A stretch of 64,000 bases of DNA from Astrocystis sublimbata. Its lineage: Eukaryota; Ascomycota; Sordariomycetes; Xylariales; Xylariaceae. Positions 9,793-20,312 of this stretch are shown piece after piece. Under the pieces are notes generated by a model. That model ran no database searches, was not told where the DNA came from, and was given only the letters and a program-made list of their open reading frames with translations. The stretch is taken from the NCBI GenBank assembly GCA_022453515.1, contig JAJNNY010000012.1:372001-436000 (forward strand). The letters run 5' to 3'. Within the stretch, counting starts at the first letter, position 1, and each line of letters starts with the position of its first letter. The translations under genes were made by a program, and so were the position numbers.

Positions 9793-10872
9793 TTAGTCTT
9801 CCGGACCACCACCCTCGCCACGAAGCTCGAAGAATCTTTTGACTGTCCAGTCGAAGACGTGATCATATTCGAAACCCTCGGACCTAAAGCGATGGCGAAA
9901 GAGGTTGCGAAGATACCGATAGTTAGGCTTGTCCCTGGCATCCAGTGATCGCACGTAGTTGATATACCTGGCAAACTCGATAGGCAGCAAGCCTTGACAA
10001 AGTTCTTCGCCTGACAAGCTCATTTTCATTTTTTTTATGAGCTCAAGCTCTTCGTCGTTTGTTGCAGCCTTTAAGCCTTGCCATGGTAGAGACCCGCGAG
10101 CAAAATATACAAATATATATCCTAGGGATTCCAGGTCATCGCCCCACGATTGGTCTTCGATTCTGTTAGAAACTGCATAGCTATAATGAATTCTTCGGGG
10201 GTGCTTACGGAGACCTTGGTGATTTTTTATAGTAGCGTAACAAGTGGTACCGCCAACGGGGAGGCCCCGGAGGCGTAGGTACCGCTCCTCACCAGAGAAC
10301 TCTTTAGCCACGCCAAAGTCAATAGTGTATACGATGTTCCCCTGCCTGCCGGTGCCTAGCAAGAAATTGTCTGGCTTGATATCACGATGGATATAGCGCC
10401 GGTGGATTTGCTCGATCCGGTAGATGGCTTGGTCAGCGATGAGGAGAATAGTTTTGAGCGAGAATCTTCTGTTACAATAGTTGAAAAGGTCCTCGAGTGA
10501 CGGCCCCAAAAGTTCGAGCACGAGCACATTGTAGTCCTCTACCTCTCGTTCGTAATAGTATACCGACGGAATCCCCACCTTCCCAGCTAGCTCTCGGTAT
10601 ATCTCTTCCTCACCCTTTAATGCTCTAGGGTCTTCCCGGTTTTCCTCGAGCTTAATGGCAACTTTGTTACCATTACGCATATCGGTTCCTTTAATCATTA
10701 GTCTTGGCACTAAAAGGTGGAAAGTCAGGGCAATGAACCAGAGAAGACCTTGCCAAAGCCCCCTTCACCGATCTTACGCTCAATACGGTATCTATTATTA
10801 ATAAGAATGTCCTAGGAAAGCTGAAAGTTAATATGCGTAAGAGCAAGCGTAGAGGAAGATATTTACCTTCAT
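9793..10872 (-). CDS. casein kinase 1-like Ser/Thr kinase (4 exons)
   Basis: Read on the minus strand as exons 10872-10867, 10811-10739, 10688-10209 and 10154-9793, giving 306 aa. The introns are 55, 50 and 54 nt. Only after splicing does the family pattern become continuous: glycine loop GEGGFGKVFSG followed by TDMRNG, catalytic Lys in VAIKLEE, HRDIKPDN, IDFG, the CK1 signature around GDDLESLGY, then SLPWQGLKA and the C-lobe YDHVFDWTVKRF. The first exon encodes only Met-Lys. CK1 enzymes phosphorylate acidic or primed Ser/Thr sites. This copy is divergent and lacks the long C-terminal tail of the main fungal CK1 proteins, so it is probably an accessory paralogue. All key catalytic residues are present. 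Confidence 0.85.
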
Positions 10873-11352
10873 TTTATATAATTGATTAATAATAATAGTG
10901 AAGTCCTAGTTATAAAGCATTAAGGTTTATTTATTATTATATAGGTAGGCAAGTGGGCATTAGAGTATATAAATATAAATTGGAGTCCTTTGTCTTAGAT
11001 ACAGATGTTTACGTAAATAAGTAGTGTTTTATGTTTCTACACCTTAGACTTTTTAAGGCATAATACGTTTTGTTTAACTGGAATTCTATCATTGCTTGAT
11101 TTCTTTCATAGCTGGAATACCGGCCGCAAAAGGTAAAGCGGGAACCGAATAGAAACAACCCGAATAGTAAGATCTAGCGAATGGCACTAAAGGTCCATCG
11201 ATAAAGCAAGAAAGGATAAAGAAAGTCTGCACCTTTTGTTATAAATTGAAACATCGCCATTCACCGATTATTAGAAGACTAAGCCAGTATCTTAAACCCA
11301 TATTACAACTTAGCTATAATAACTCGTCCAAGTGCCAGTAACGCCAGCCCTG
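10873..11352. other. AT-rich divergent intergenic region
   Basis: AT-rich spacer between the minus-strand kinase and the plus-strand pseudogene. No element was recognised. Confidence 0.5.
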
Positions 11353-12797
11353 ATGCCTTCACCAACAACCAGTCCTCAACCTCTACGAAGGAAGGAAAGA
11401 TTTACCTATCCCAACCGGCTACCGCCCGCCTTTTGGGACAAATTGTCCGAAGTCCCTCTAACTAAAAACGCCATACGAGAGCTCGAAAGAAGGAATAGTA
11501 AAGAGTCTTTGCACGCACAATTTCTCGGTACTCCCCCGCCTCGTAGACCCATTACGCAACGCAGCGTTACGCAGTATCTTAACTGTATCAGACGCTTTGC
11601 AAAAAGAGGAGGTCCTGACCTGTCCGGTTTACGAGGAGTGGGTTAGACCCTTGTCTGTCTCCCTTACCTATCACAGAGTCTAATAGAATACCTGGTTGGC
11701 TAGTATCGCTGTGGGCCAAGCATTGCGAGCAGGGCGGCCATGAATAATAATTTGCAGTCCTATCTCGGTCATCGAAAACGTGGCTCGGCTGACGCTTTAG
11801 AAAGCATCCCTACGCCACCACGGGCTAGTACTAAGAAAACTAGCCCGTACGACCGGGCCTTTCGATAGATTCTAATTAACTATAGAATTTACCCCAACAG
11901 ATATAGATATCCTAATGGGCAAACACCCCCGCCACTAGAAAATTTGGAGGAGATTATGCAAGTGATGGCACAGCCACGGCTATCTCTATCTCCTTTTTTT
12001 TTTTGACTCAAAGAGATTTTGAGGACTTTATACAAAAAGATGCCGATGCTGGTAAAGAGGCGCAAGTTATGACTACTATATTACCTCTCATCGAGGGAAT
12101 AGTAGAAGATGGCCGGTTGGTTGCCGGGCAAGTCCCATTCACAAACCTCAGGGATCCAACAGATAACTTACTTGTGCCTGGTAATCCCGATCGGTATTAC
12201 GGTGCCCGTCCTGAACAGCTCGATCGACGGGTTCGAACACAATTAGGTAAACATATTGTACCATCGACACAGCATGATCTCCCTATCGTGCCCAACTTTT
12301 TCCTCAATATGAAAGGCCCAGACGGAACCTCAGCGGTAGCCGAAAACCAAGCATGTTACGACGGCGCGCTGGGAGCGAGGGGCCTGAACAGTCTTCAAGC
12401 GTACAGCGACCCAGATTTGGACTCGAGCAACAAGGCATATACTCTAACGTCAACTTACATAAATGGCACACTAAAGATATATGCCAGCTATCCACTATCA
12501 CGGGCTGATCCAGGGATACGCCGCGAATATGCAATGATGCAGGTCAAGGCTTATGCGTTGACTAGTGATATCGATGCCTTTAGGATTGGAGTGAGTGCGT
12601 ATCGCAATGCACGAGACTGGGCAAAGCAAAAAAGAGACGAGGCAATCCAAAGAGCCAACGAAACAGTGGTGCGAGATGAACGCGACACACTGTCGTCATC
12701 TAGTCACTGTAATCTCCATGATACTACTGTCAAAGTAGATGGAGGTACAAGTACAGATGTGCCCCGGGCTAAGCGTGTTCGAAGGGTTACTAGGTAA
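11353..12797 (+). pseudogene. broken fungal DUF7924-like gene
   Basis: Starts MPSPTTSPQPLRR and continues with RLPPAFWDKLSEVPLTK, a probable intron (about 11.64-11.76 kb, acceptor TTTGCAG), then SPYDRAFR. An in-frame TAG follows at 11866-11868. The same frame resumes with YPNRYRYPNGQ and hits a T11 run at 11994-12004, after which the coding frame shifts by one. The rest is well kept: PLIEGIVEDGR, VPGNPDRYYGARPEQLDRR, STQHDLPIVPNFFL, KGPDG, ACYDGALGARG and NARDWAKQKRDEA. From memory this resembles a fungus-specific family annotated DUF7924, of unknown function. Two independent lesions make it a pseudogene, although the T-run shift alone could be a sequencing error. Confidence 0.65.
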
Positions 12798-12923
12798 TAA
12801 CCTAGCAGCACAAGATTAGGAAAACAAGCCTGCATCCTAATATTAATTGAGATTACTTCCAACTACGAGAGAGCACGGACTGTGGTATCTACATGCTTGG
12901 GTTTGTTCGGGAATTCCTTTAGA

Positions 12924-13822
12924 CACCTCGGAAATTCGCTGAGGCAATCGAAAATGGACAGCGTCTCGATTGGGACATTAATGAATCCGTATTACGCAAA
13001 GACATAAGAGCCAATCTTGCCGCTGCTTGCGAGGCTGCTGCCAACAGGGACGATGCCCAAGTCAGTAGCAGTCGTGGATGTCTCAACTCCAGCCACGGAC
13101 GCGAAAAGACCACTGAGTCTCCCGGGGGCAGTGTCGGCAGCGATGGTGATGGTCACCCAGAACGTGGCAACAAACATAATAAGAGCGATGCTGGTTTAGA
13201 AGTGATGCCGCATTCCGTGTCAACCACGGTATTCCCAATATACACAACAACATGGGAATGCATGAGAGGAGGGATGACTCATCTTGAGCATCACGAAAGA
13301 AACGAGGCGGAGCCGGCTGGATGTTTCGATACGCCCCCCGAAAGGGCAGTAGGAGGACTGACCCCAAGATTACCAGCCTGTGGTGATCTTAGTGTCAGAG
13401 CTCCCGCTGATCAGAGCTCTAAGCGAGATAAACTCACTGTAGAAGGCCGTGTCTTTGCATTGTTTACTACGCTCTTAGAACAGGAAGGCGTCGACCCTCT
13501 GGTATTGTTCGAAGCTGTTCACAGGGCGCTCGAGCGGGTCCGCGACAACCGACCTACCTATATTCTAGCCGAGCAAGTCGATCTGGCGCCGAGGGTCGTA
13601 AGGCTAGATGCTGCCCAGATCTTGGAGGAAATACCAAACACCCTCGCCGGTCAGACCAAAAAGCGAAGTCATGACAGTGACGGAAAAGGTATGTACGTAG
13701 AAGGTGGCCCCGTGCCCTGGTTCACCATTCGAATTCCCCACTTTTCAGCCCCTCTCATAGTCATCATGAACAACCTTGCTATGGTCCTCGATAGCCAGGG
13801 GAAGGACGAAGAGGCCGAGTAG
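12924..13822 (+). CDS. hypothetical gene remnant with TPR stub
   Basis: An open frame begins directly after a CCTTTAG acceptor-like site (12924) and runs to a good donor at 13689 (AAAG|GTATGT). A 60-nt intron ending TTTTCAG (13748) leads to a short last exon ending at 13822. The main part (KFAEAIENGQRLDW, RANLAAACEAAANRDD, then a Ser/Gly-rich linker and LFTTLLEQEGVDPLVLFEAVHRALER) matches nothing I know. The last residues, MNNLAMVLDSQGKDEEAE, are one helix pair of the TPR repeat used in fungal NLRs such as the one at 17.8 kb. No start codon exon was found, so this is 5'-incomplete or a chimeric remnant. Confidence 0.35.
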
Positions 13823-14370
13823 ATACTAAGCCCAGTGAATATACGATGATACTCTTTGACGAAATTCTGCTGATCAAGTAGAGCGTCCGGGTTGAGTACG
13901 GCTGGACGGGGGGGGGGTGTTAAAACTAGCAAGACCAGTAACTTGGTAAACGGTGATGCTCCAGAAATAGGGAGCGTATGGGTTCTTGACACAGTAATAA
14001 CTTCAATATCCTCGCGCCGGTCGGTGATCTGCGTAGCGTAGCGAGTGCAAAGCTCTGCGGCACAGGGAACGCGAACCGGGTGAGATTTTCAAGATCAGGG
14101 CTCTTTCCCGAGCATTGATCCCCGACGACAATGAGCTGAAGTTCCCATATTAGTGGTCAGGGGGGCAGAGTAGTTGCGATCATTAACCTGGTGCAACGCT
14201 ATTCTATTCCCAATAATCTCGCGCAGCTTGTCAACCTTGATCAAAGTGGCGAGGTTGCCAGAGCCTGACTGCTCATGATGGTCAAGTCTACCCATAGTAT
14301 AAATTGGTCTGCTCGTCACCAACCCGACTCACAGCCGGATTCCGTAGCCCTACTTTTCGAACGACATTGC
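13823..14370. other. intergenic with G10 tract
   Basis: About 550 bp between the TPR-stub gene and the NACHT fragment. A run of ten G lies at 13908-13917. No gene is supported; it may be decayed NLR DNA. Confidence 0.4.
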
Positions 14371-15108
14371 TTATTCGCCCGCAGCGAGCCTTAACAAATG
14401 CCAGAACAAGCTTAATCCTGCTTCAAGCCTGTAAAGATTCACGAGGCCCCATTCAAGGATAGGTCGGGCAAACGACCAACTACCGTAAACAGTGAAATCA
14501 TACTCGATATTAGACTGCTCAACCTCGTAGAGGATCAGATCTGGGTATGCACCTTGGATTTTGTGGAATCCAAGACGAATAGGCAACTTGGGTCTACTAG
14601 TTAGGAAGATCCGTAGTCGAGTCGATTTCGAGGCATTGGCACCAGATAGTAGGTGGATGAGTAGTTCGATATCCTCTTCTCTGTCGCATTCATCTAATGC
14701 ATCGATAACAATAATCAGGACATCGGTTGTCCGGTCGCGAGGAGGCAATTTGGATAGTGGCTCGAAGATGAGCTTATCGCACTGCTCGCGCATTGCATTG
14801 TCGTCAATGGCCGTATTGGTCTCGATAACGTCTCTTAGATATATCGCAAAGGCTGGCTCGCCCCGAATCAATTGGGCAGCGATCGTGGTGACGAATTTGG
14901 ACACGCCCCCTCGATCACCCTCTCCCCTTTTGAAAAAGAAGCTGCCTCGAGCCGGCCTAGCTTGGAGGAAGAACGGGCCAAGGTGCGTGAGATAGTCGAC
15001 TTTCCCGCGCGGGCCATGCCATTCAGCCAGAAGACAGTTTTGGCTGTCGGATTTTTTATCTATGTATCTATTTCGCCTGGAAGGTCGACTCGTGTATCTG
15101 GGAGGCAT
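14371..15108 (-). pseudogene. NACHT NLR fragment lacking P-loop
   Basis: The middle of a fungal NACHT NTPase is clear: GSFFFKRGEGDRGG, TTIAAQLIRGEPA, a Walker B-like VLIIVIDALDECD, and the sensor region RLRIFLTSRPKLPIRLGF. The preceding GxxGxGKS P-loop is missing; instead an unrelated ~40-residue stretch precedes it. After EYDFTVY the sequence diverges from the family and soon stops. NACHT NLRs are cytosolic switches in fungal allorecognition and innate immunity. Without the P-loop, repeats and effector domain this piece should not work as one. Whether a deletion or a recombination removed the P-loop cannot be told. Confidence 0.7.
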
Positions 15109-15609
15109 GTTGGGTTGTGTTCTTTGGCATGGGAGTCGAAAGCGGCCTAAGCTGCGACGGGCAGTTTATCGAGCACTATTTTCTGGTCGACGGACAGAAT
15201 TCTCTAATGCGTTCGGAAATACCTGCAATGCAGCGCTCGGTGCCATGATCGTCAGTTTATATGCGCAAAAGGTAAACGCGAGAATCTTGATGATGCGAAT
15301 GTATGCGAATAGAATGTTCTATAATGGACATGGAGCAGGATCTCGGTCGTGCTGTTGGAAGGCGACTCTAGCGGATAACAGTGGAGCGGGGGCACTAGGG
15401 GTTTACCGCGTGTCATGGTCTAGGCACGTTGTAGACCAATGAGCGGCACGTGTCGGAGGTAAGGTTCCAGAGCGGAAACACTTCGTAGGAAAGAATGTCC
15501 GAAATTCGTCTCTGTATAGCGGGCCGAAAGTCATGAAAATACATTCTCGCCCGATCCACCCTTCTAGATAGAGCAATCATCCCTTATCGGATATGTCACT
15601 TGCCTTAGC
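15109..15609. other. intergenic
   Basis: About 500 bp upstream of the NACHT fragment and downstream of the membrane-protein gene. Nothing recognised; no P-loop coding sequence was found here. Confidence 0.5.
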
Positions 15610-17142
15610 TTAGACACTATGCAACACCTGGGACTGACTCGCCTCGGCCCGCCTCTTCTCTTCGGCTCGTTTCCTCGCGGACTTGGTGTGGTAGGCACGC
15701 CGCCAGAACTTCTTGTGTTTGCTGTCTCGTATACTCGCCTCGTTGTAGGTCAGTCCTGCCGGGAAGAAGATCTGCACCATGACAAGCCCGGCTGTCGGCA
15801 CCCACTTCTCAAGCCCCATCAAAGCACCATGAACGCCTTCGGCATATACGATAACTTTTCTCTTGCCAGTATCAGAAGTGGCACGCCTCCACATGCCGTC
15901 GCCACCGGCGGGACGAGAACCTGGCAAGGGGCCACTCGACGTGCTGCCATTCGCTCCCAGCTCCACCAGCTCGAGCCAGGCGGGAAGGCCGTCTTCTACC
16001 GCCATAGTATCTAACCAACGCGGCATCGGGCGTGCTTGACTTCCAGCGGTGGTCTGAGTAGAACCATGAGACGAGACCGGTTGTTCTGTTGCCCAAAGCT
16101 CTACGTCGGCGAGCTCCCGAAGAGTGGTTTGCAGACTCTCGTCGGTATCCGGATCATCTTTCTGGTTGTCCTTTTGTCTTTGTCCGATAATAGTCGAGGC
16201 TCGAGGAAAAGCGATCGTGTGGAGATCCGAAGCCCCCGGGTCCCGCGAGGCGCCAGCTACGAAAGCGTTCTGCAGCATCCCGACACCTCCTATCCCCACG
16301 AGAAACCAGGTATGCTCCTTGAGACCCGACACGGTAATTAGTAGTAGGGTCCATAGAATCGCAAGCACCCCGAAAAGCCAACGAGTCTCGGGCCGCGGAT
16401 CCGATGCGCCCGTGGCGAGACTCTCCAGGTCCCAGGCGCCTGGACCGCCGATGAAAACCATCACGTGTCGGTGCCCATTGCCGCGTGTTAGACACGTTAC
16501 CTTCTCCCTTCGCAACTTGCGGCCGGCCCATTTTTCTTCTGTCCACTGGGGTACAGCACAAGTGATCATCGCGAACACGCTGCCGGCCAACGTGACCAGC
16601 AGAACTCCCCAGTCTCCAAAGCAAACCCATGGGACCAATGCGATGACGATCTGACCAGCCATGACAATCCAGCCAGACCACCATCCAAAGTCGCGATCGG
16701 GGCCTGTAGGCGGTTGTAGATGGAATATATCGATTCGGAGGGACTCGGCGCGCCCGCCGTCTTCTACGGGTCGAGGATCGACCGGGTATGCATTTTCATG
16801 GTCTCGTAACAGGCGACCGAGAACCCACGAATTAGATTCCCTGATAAATCCGTTCGAACAGTTGACCATGAGACAGGGATAGTCGCTTGCCGGCATAAGT
16901 CTCATTTCTCCGATCGCCGAGAGAAGGCTCAAAAACGCGTAGGCTACCCATCCAAACGAAAAAGCCACCGGCGCGACAGAAACGGTCCGGCTGGTCCCCC
17001 CGGGGAGACGGATTCTATACCCCACAAGCTGCGCGATAGCCTTCTGGACAATGTCGCCGCCGATGAGAAGAAGAAGGCTGAGGATATCACTAGGATTGGC
17101 CCACTGACCCCGGAGCTCCCCGATAGTGCTGTTCATGCTCAT
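15610..17142 (-). CDS. multipass membrane protein (510 aa)
   Basis: Single-exon, ATG-started frame. Hydrophobic segments are visible at about residues 18-41 (ILSLLLLIGG), 56-80 (VAYAFLSLLSAIG), 153-196 (two adjacent segments: IVIALVPWVCFG, then VTLAGSVFAMITCAV), 250-270 (LAILWTLLLITVSGL) and 275-295. A hydrophilic stretch follows, then a last weaker one (VPTAGLVMVQIFF) and a very basic tail (RKRAEEKRRAE). Two Trp- and Gly-rich patches (FGWWSGW, FIGGPGAW) recall conserved fungal membrane proteins of unknown function. No transport or enzyme signature is visible. It is well preserved and probably functional, unlike its neighbours. Confidence 0.6.
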   Translation of the reverse strand: MSMNSTIGELRGQWANPSDILSLLLLIGGDIVQKAIAQLVGYRIRLPGGTSRTVSVAPVAFSFGWVAYAFLSLLSAIGEMRLMPASDYPCLMVNCSNGFIRESNSWVLGRLLRDHENAYPVDPRPVEDGGRAESLRIDIFHLQPPTGPDRDFGWWSGWIVMAGQIVIALVPWVCFGDWGVLLVTLAGSVFAMITCAVPQWTEEKWAGRKLRREKVTCLTRGNGHRHVMVFIGGPGAWDLESLATGASDPRPETRWLFGVLAILWTLLLITVSGLKEHTWFLVGIGGVGMLQNAFVAGASRDPGASDLHTIAFPRASTIIGQRQKDNQKDDPDTDESLQTTLRELADVELWATEQPVSSHGSTQTTAGSQARPMPRWLDTMAVEDGLPAWLELVELGANGSTSSGPLPGSRPAGGDGMWRRATSDTGKRKVIVYAEGVHGALMGLEKWVPTAGLVMVQIFFPAGLTYNEASIRDSKHKKFWRRAYHTKSARKRAEEKRRAEASQSQVLHSV

Positions 17143-17777
17143 GGCGCTAGCAGAGATGAGAAGCGTTCCTGATCTTACTCGGGAAGAAAGGACCCCATAA
17201 GATCTTGCACTATCCCAAATACCTATAGGAGGGATATTGGCTTTCCAGTCCCTAGGCTAGGCGTCCTGAGTGTGGCTGTGGCCAGAGTCGAGGTGCATAG
17301 ATCGACATCCCACTACAAGGCTTAATCTTATGGCAGGGTGAAGAACAAGAATGATTGTACAGATCATTGGCTATTTGAAAAAGTAAGCCATCTTTTTCTT
17401 TTTACTACTATTTGTAAGGTTCAAAGATTTATGCAATGGACTTCTGGTTTTTACCGAGCAAGGGTTGAACGCTACGCCACGCTGACGCGTGGAATATGAC
17501 CAGAGTAACATTTGACGACGCCACAATGAGGGGTTGGAAATTTTCGAACTGAGGCCTACTGCCTTGCGGCCACTCACATCCAGTCCGTTTTCTTGCCCTC
17601 TCTACTGTCTCAAACGAGACAGAGTATAATCTCGCGCACTATCACAGACCATCGTTTGAGGTGCTGGCTTGGTGCGCACCGCCTGGTCTCGATACCTCAC
17701 AGTGCATTCCAGTCTTCTACATCCACCCTCCGAGCATCGCAACTCCCCAACGACAAATCACCAAGAGCTTGCGCAGT
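17143..17777. other. divergent promoter region
   Basis: About 635 bp between the start of the membrane-protein gene (minus) and the NLR gene (plus). Short frames occur but none shows family or splice support. Confidence 0.4.
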
Positions 17778-20312
17778 ATGCCGCTGACGGTACGTATCGA
17801 ATGCTTTTTGACAGTGTCTATATATTGTATGGCATAATGTTAACTGTCTAGCTAGGATGCGCAATTTCTCCAACTGCTCAAGGGCTTTGCGGCCCTGGAT
17901 TTGTTTAGCAGACATGATACGCCAGTTATCTTCGTTGTGTATGCTCATAGCAGCACACACGGAGAAGCGAAAGCCGACGTCGTTCAACTCTTCATTGAAT
18001 GGTTGAAGATTATTCGGGCGCAAGCGGTCTCCGACAAACGACCACTCCTGGACTGGTCGGAAAGTTCTGATCATACCCCTGCCGGAAATATTCTCGATAA
18101 CCAGTTCCGCCTCCTCCCAAATTATGGAAGTCATGAAGTTGGAAAGGTTATCCTCTGTGGATCTGAGGTGCTCCAGCGGTATCGACAAGGTTCTTTGACG
18201 GACGACTATGTAAAAAGGATTCGAAATCTCTACGACGAAGGGCTGGGTCGTGAACAGTTCCAAAGCAGGATGCGAAGCCTCCTTGACAAATATTCACAGG
18301 AGCCAGAGTTCCACCACGTCCTCACTGAACTTGCTTTCTTACACATCCGAAAAGACGAACATCGTTCGAGACATGGCATTATCCCCATTGCCTTAAATGG
18401 GGCCGATGTCCGACAATACTTGTCTTTTCTGGAGACAAGCGACGTATTCATCCACAATCGCGAACCTCGAGAGCTGTTCTTCAAACTGCTGAAAAGAATA
18501 TTTGCGGCAAGGCAGGATGTGATTGACGAAATCGAAAAGTGCTACACATCATTAGCAGACAAGCAAGAAGTGTCAGATAATGACATCAGTATTTCGATAC
18601 ATAATACCATTCAAAAGATGATCGAGAACGGAAGCGCCACATATAGAGCACAAGATCGCTCTCTTGCAGGCAAAACCAGTGAGTCTCATCTTTTAAGTTA
18701 CTTGCCTTGTATATTCTGACGTTTTCGTTACGCAGGCCGCCACTTCACGGTTCCTTTCGCGCCCAACAAGGACTTTGTCGGACGTAAGGATATCTTACAA
18801 CAGCTCCTCCAGAAGATCCCGCCGAATGCTGAAAAAGACAACTGCCAGCGCATCGCCATCGAAGGCCTGGGCGGTATCGGCAAAACCCACATCACAATCA
18901 AGGCGGCCTACGAGGTCCGCGATGCCTATCCAGACTGCTCCGTGTTTTGGGTCCCGGCTATCGACTTGACCACATTCGATAAGGCATATCGCAAAATCGG
19001 GAATGAACTCAAACTGCCCAGTATCAGTGAAAAGAGTGCAGAAGAGATTCGAGCGGAAGTCAAAGCAGCTCTCAGCCAAGAGAGCGCCGGCAGCTGGCTG
19101 TTGATCGTTGACAATGCTGATGATGCAGAGCTTCTGACCACAACGCTGAAAAAGTACCTCCCTTCTAGCCATAACGGATCGCTTCTTTTCACGACCCGAA
19201 ATCGTAAAGTGAGTGCTAAATTAGGTATCTCACTGACCAATGTCATCCCTGTGCGAGAGATGGATGATATCGAAGCTGCCGAACTGTTGCAGACAGGATT
19301 TTCAGATCGTCAGAAAGGCGATATAGAAAGCACAAAACGGCTGCTCAAGTTTTTAGTAAATCTCCCCTTAGCGATTAAGCAAGCATCTGCATTCATGATG
19401 GAACAGGATGCAACCGTGCTAGAGTATCTAAAGCTTTGCGAAAAAACGGATGCCCATCAGATTAAGATACTGAGTGAAAATTTCGAAGACGATTTTCGAT
19501 ATGAAGACATCAGCGAAAAGCAAAACCCGGTTGCCACAACCTGGTTGATTTCATTCCAAAACATCTCACAGGAAGACCGTCAGGCAGCAATGTACCTCAA
19601 GTTTATATCATTTCTAGCCGAAAAAGACATTCCGGTATCTCTTCTCCCAATTGACCCGGAAAGTAACGAGATTGGCATGAGGAAATCAATTGGCACGCTT
19701 TACGCATATGCGTTTATCACAAAGCGTAATACGCCGGACACTTTCGATATACATCGGCTTGTCCGGCTTGTCATGCGGAATTGGTTACAAGAGGAGGAAG
19801 AATGGGTACAATGGACTGCAAATGTAGTCCAGCAACTAACAAAAGCCTACCCTTTCCCTACCCACAAAAATAGAGAGAGATGGATGGAATACTTACCACA
19901 TGGGCAAGCAGTATTAGAAATCGATGGCGCTGTTCAAACAATTGAAGATTCTGGCCTTCTTGGTGCCGTCGCTGAAAGCTATTATATACTAGGGAAGTAT
20001 AGCCAAGCAGAACGTCTATACCGGCAGACACTGGAGCTGAGGGAGAGAGTGCTAGGCCGAGAGAATCCTGATACACTCGCCAGCATGAACAACCTCGCCT
20101 TCGTCCTTAACAAACAGGGGAGGTACGAACAGGCCGAGGAGATGTACCGGCAGACACTAGAGCTGAAGGATAGAGTGCTAGGCCGAGAGAATCCCTCTAC
20201 ACTCACTAGTATGAACAACCTCGCCTTCGTCCTTGACAACCAGGGGAAGACGAGGGGGGCCAAAAAGCATTATCTTCCAAGGGTATTAAAGAGGTGTTTC
20301 TGTTACTATTGA
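17778..20312 (+). CDS. NB-ARC/TPR NLR with TIR/SEFIR-like N-terminus
   Basis: Exons 17778-17789, 17856-18678 and 18736-20312 give 803 aa in one frame. The first exon encodes just Met-Pro-Leu-Thr. Residues about 25-180 suggest a TIR/SEFIR-like alpha/beta fold: strand VIFVVYAHSS, helix VVQLFIEWLK, strand KVILCGSEVLQRYRQ, then HHVLTELAFLH and a GIIPIAL strand. An NB-ARC ATPase follows: FVGRKDILQQLL, P-loop GLGGIGKTHI, Walker B WLLIVDNADD, LFTTRNRK, LPLAIKQA and a FDIHRLVR winged-helix motif. Two to three TPR units close it. Such proteins act as cytosolic immune or incompatibility switches in fungi: ligand sensing by the repeats, nucleotide-driven oligomerisation, then effector-domain signalling. 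The short TPR array may be truncated. Confidence 0.8.
20021..20272 (+). repeat. 126-bp TPR-coding tandem units (2)
   Basis: Two tandem 126-bp (42-codon) units inside the NLR gene, register set by CCGGCAGACACT at 20021 and 20147. They share long blocks, including ATGAACAACCTCGCCTTCGT, and decay towards the gene end. Near-identical repeats are typical of fungal NLR sensor domains that evolve by unit exchange. Confidence 0.75.

Noticed and set aside
10155..10208. Alternative 46-nt intron (ending at CTAACAG) in the CK1 gene
   Set aside because: It would shift the frame; the 54-nt version ending GAAG keeps the frame and restores the CK1 signature.
16124..16684. 176-aa frames on both strands inside the membrane-protein gene
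   Set aside because: Arg/Ser/His-rich shadow translations without family features; the 510-aa frame explains the region.
20021..20272. Regular repeats considered as a CRISPR-like array
   Set aside because: Units are 126 bp without unique spacers and encode TPR helices in frame within the NLR.
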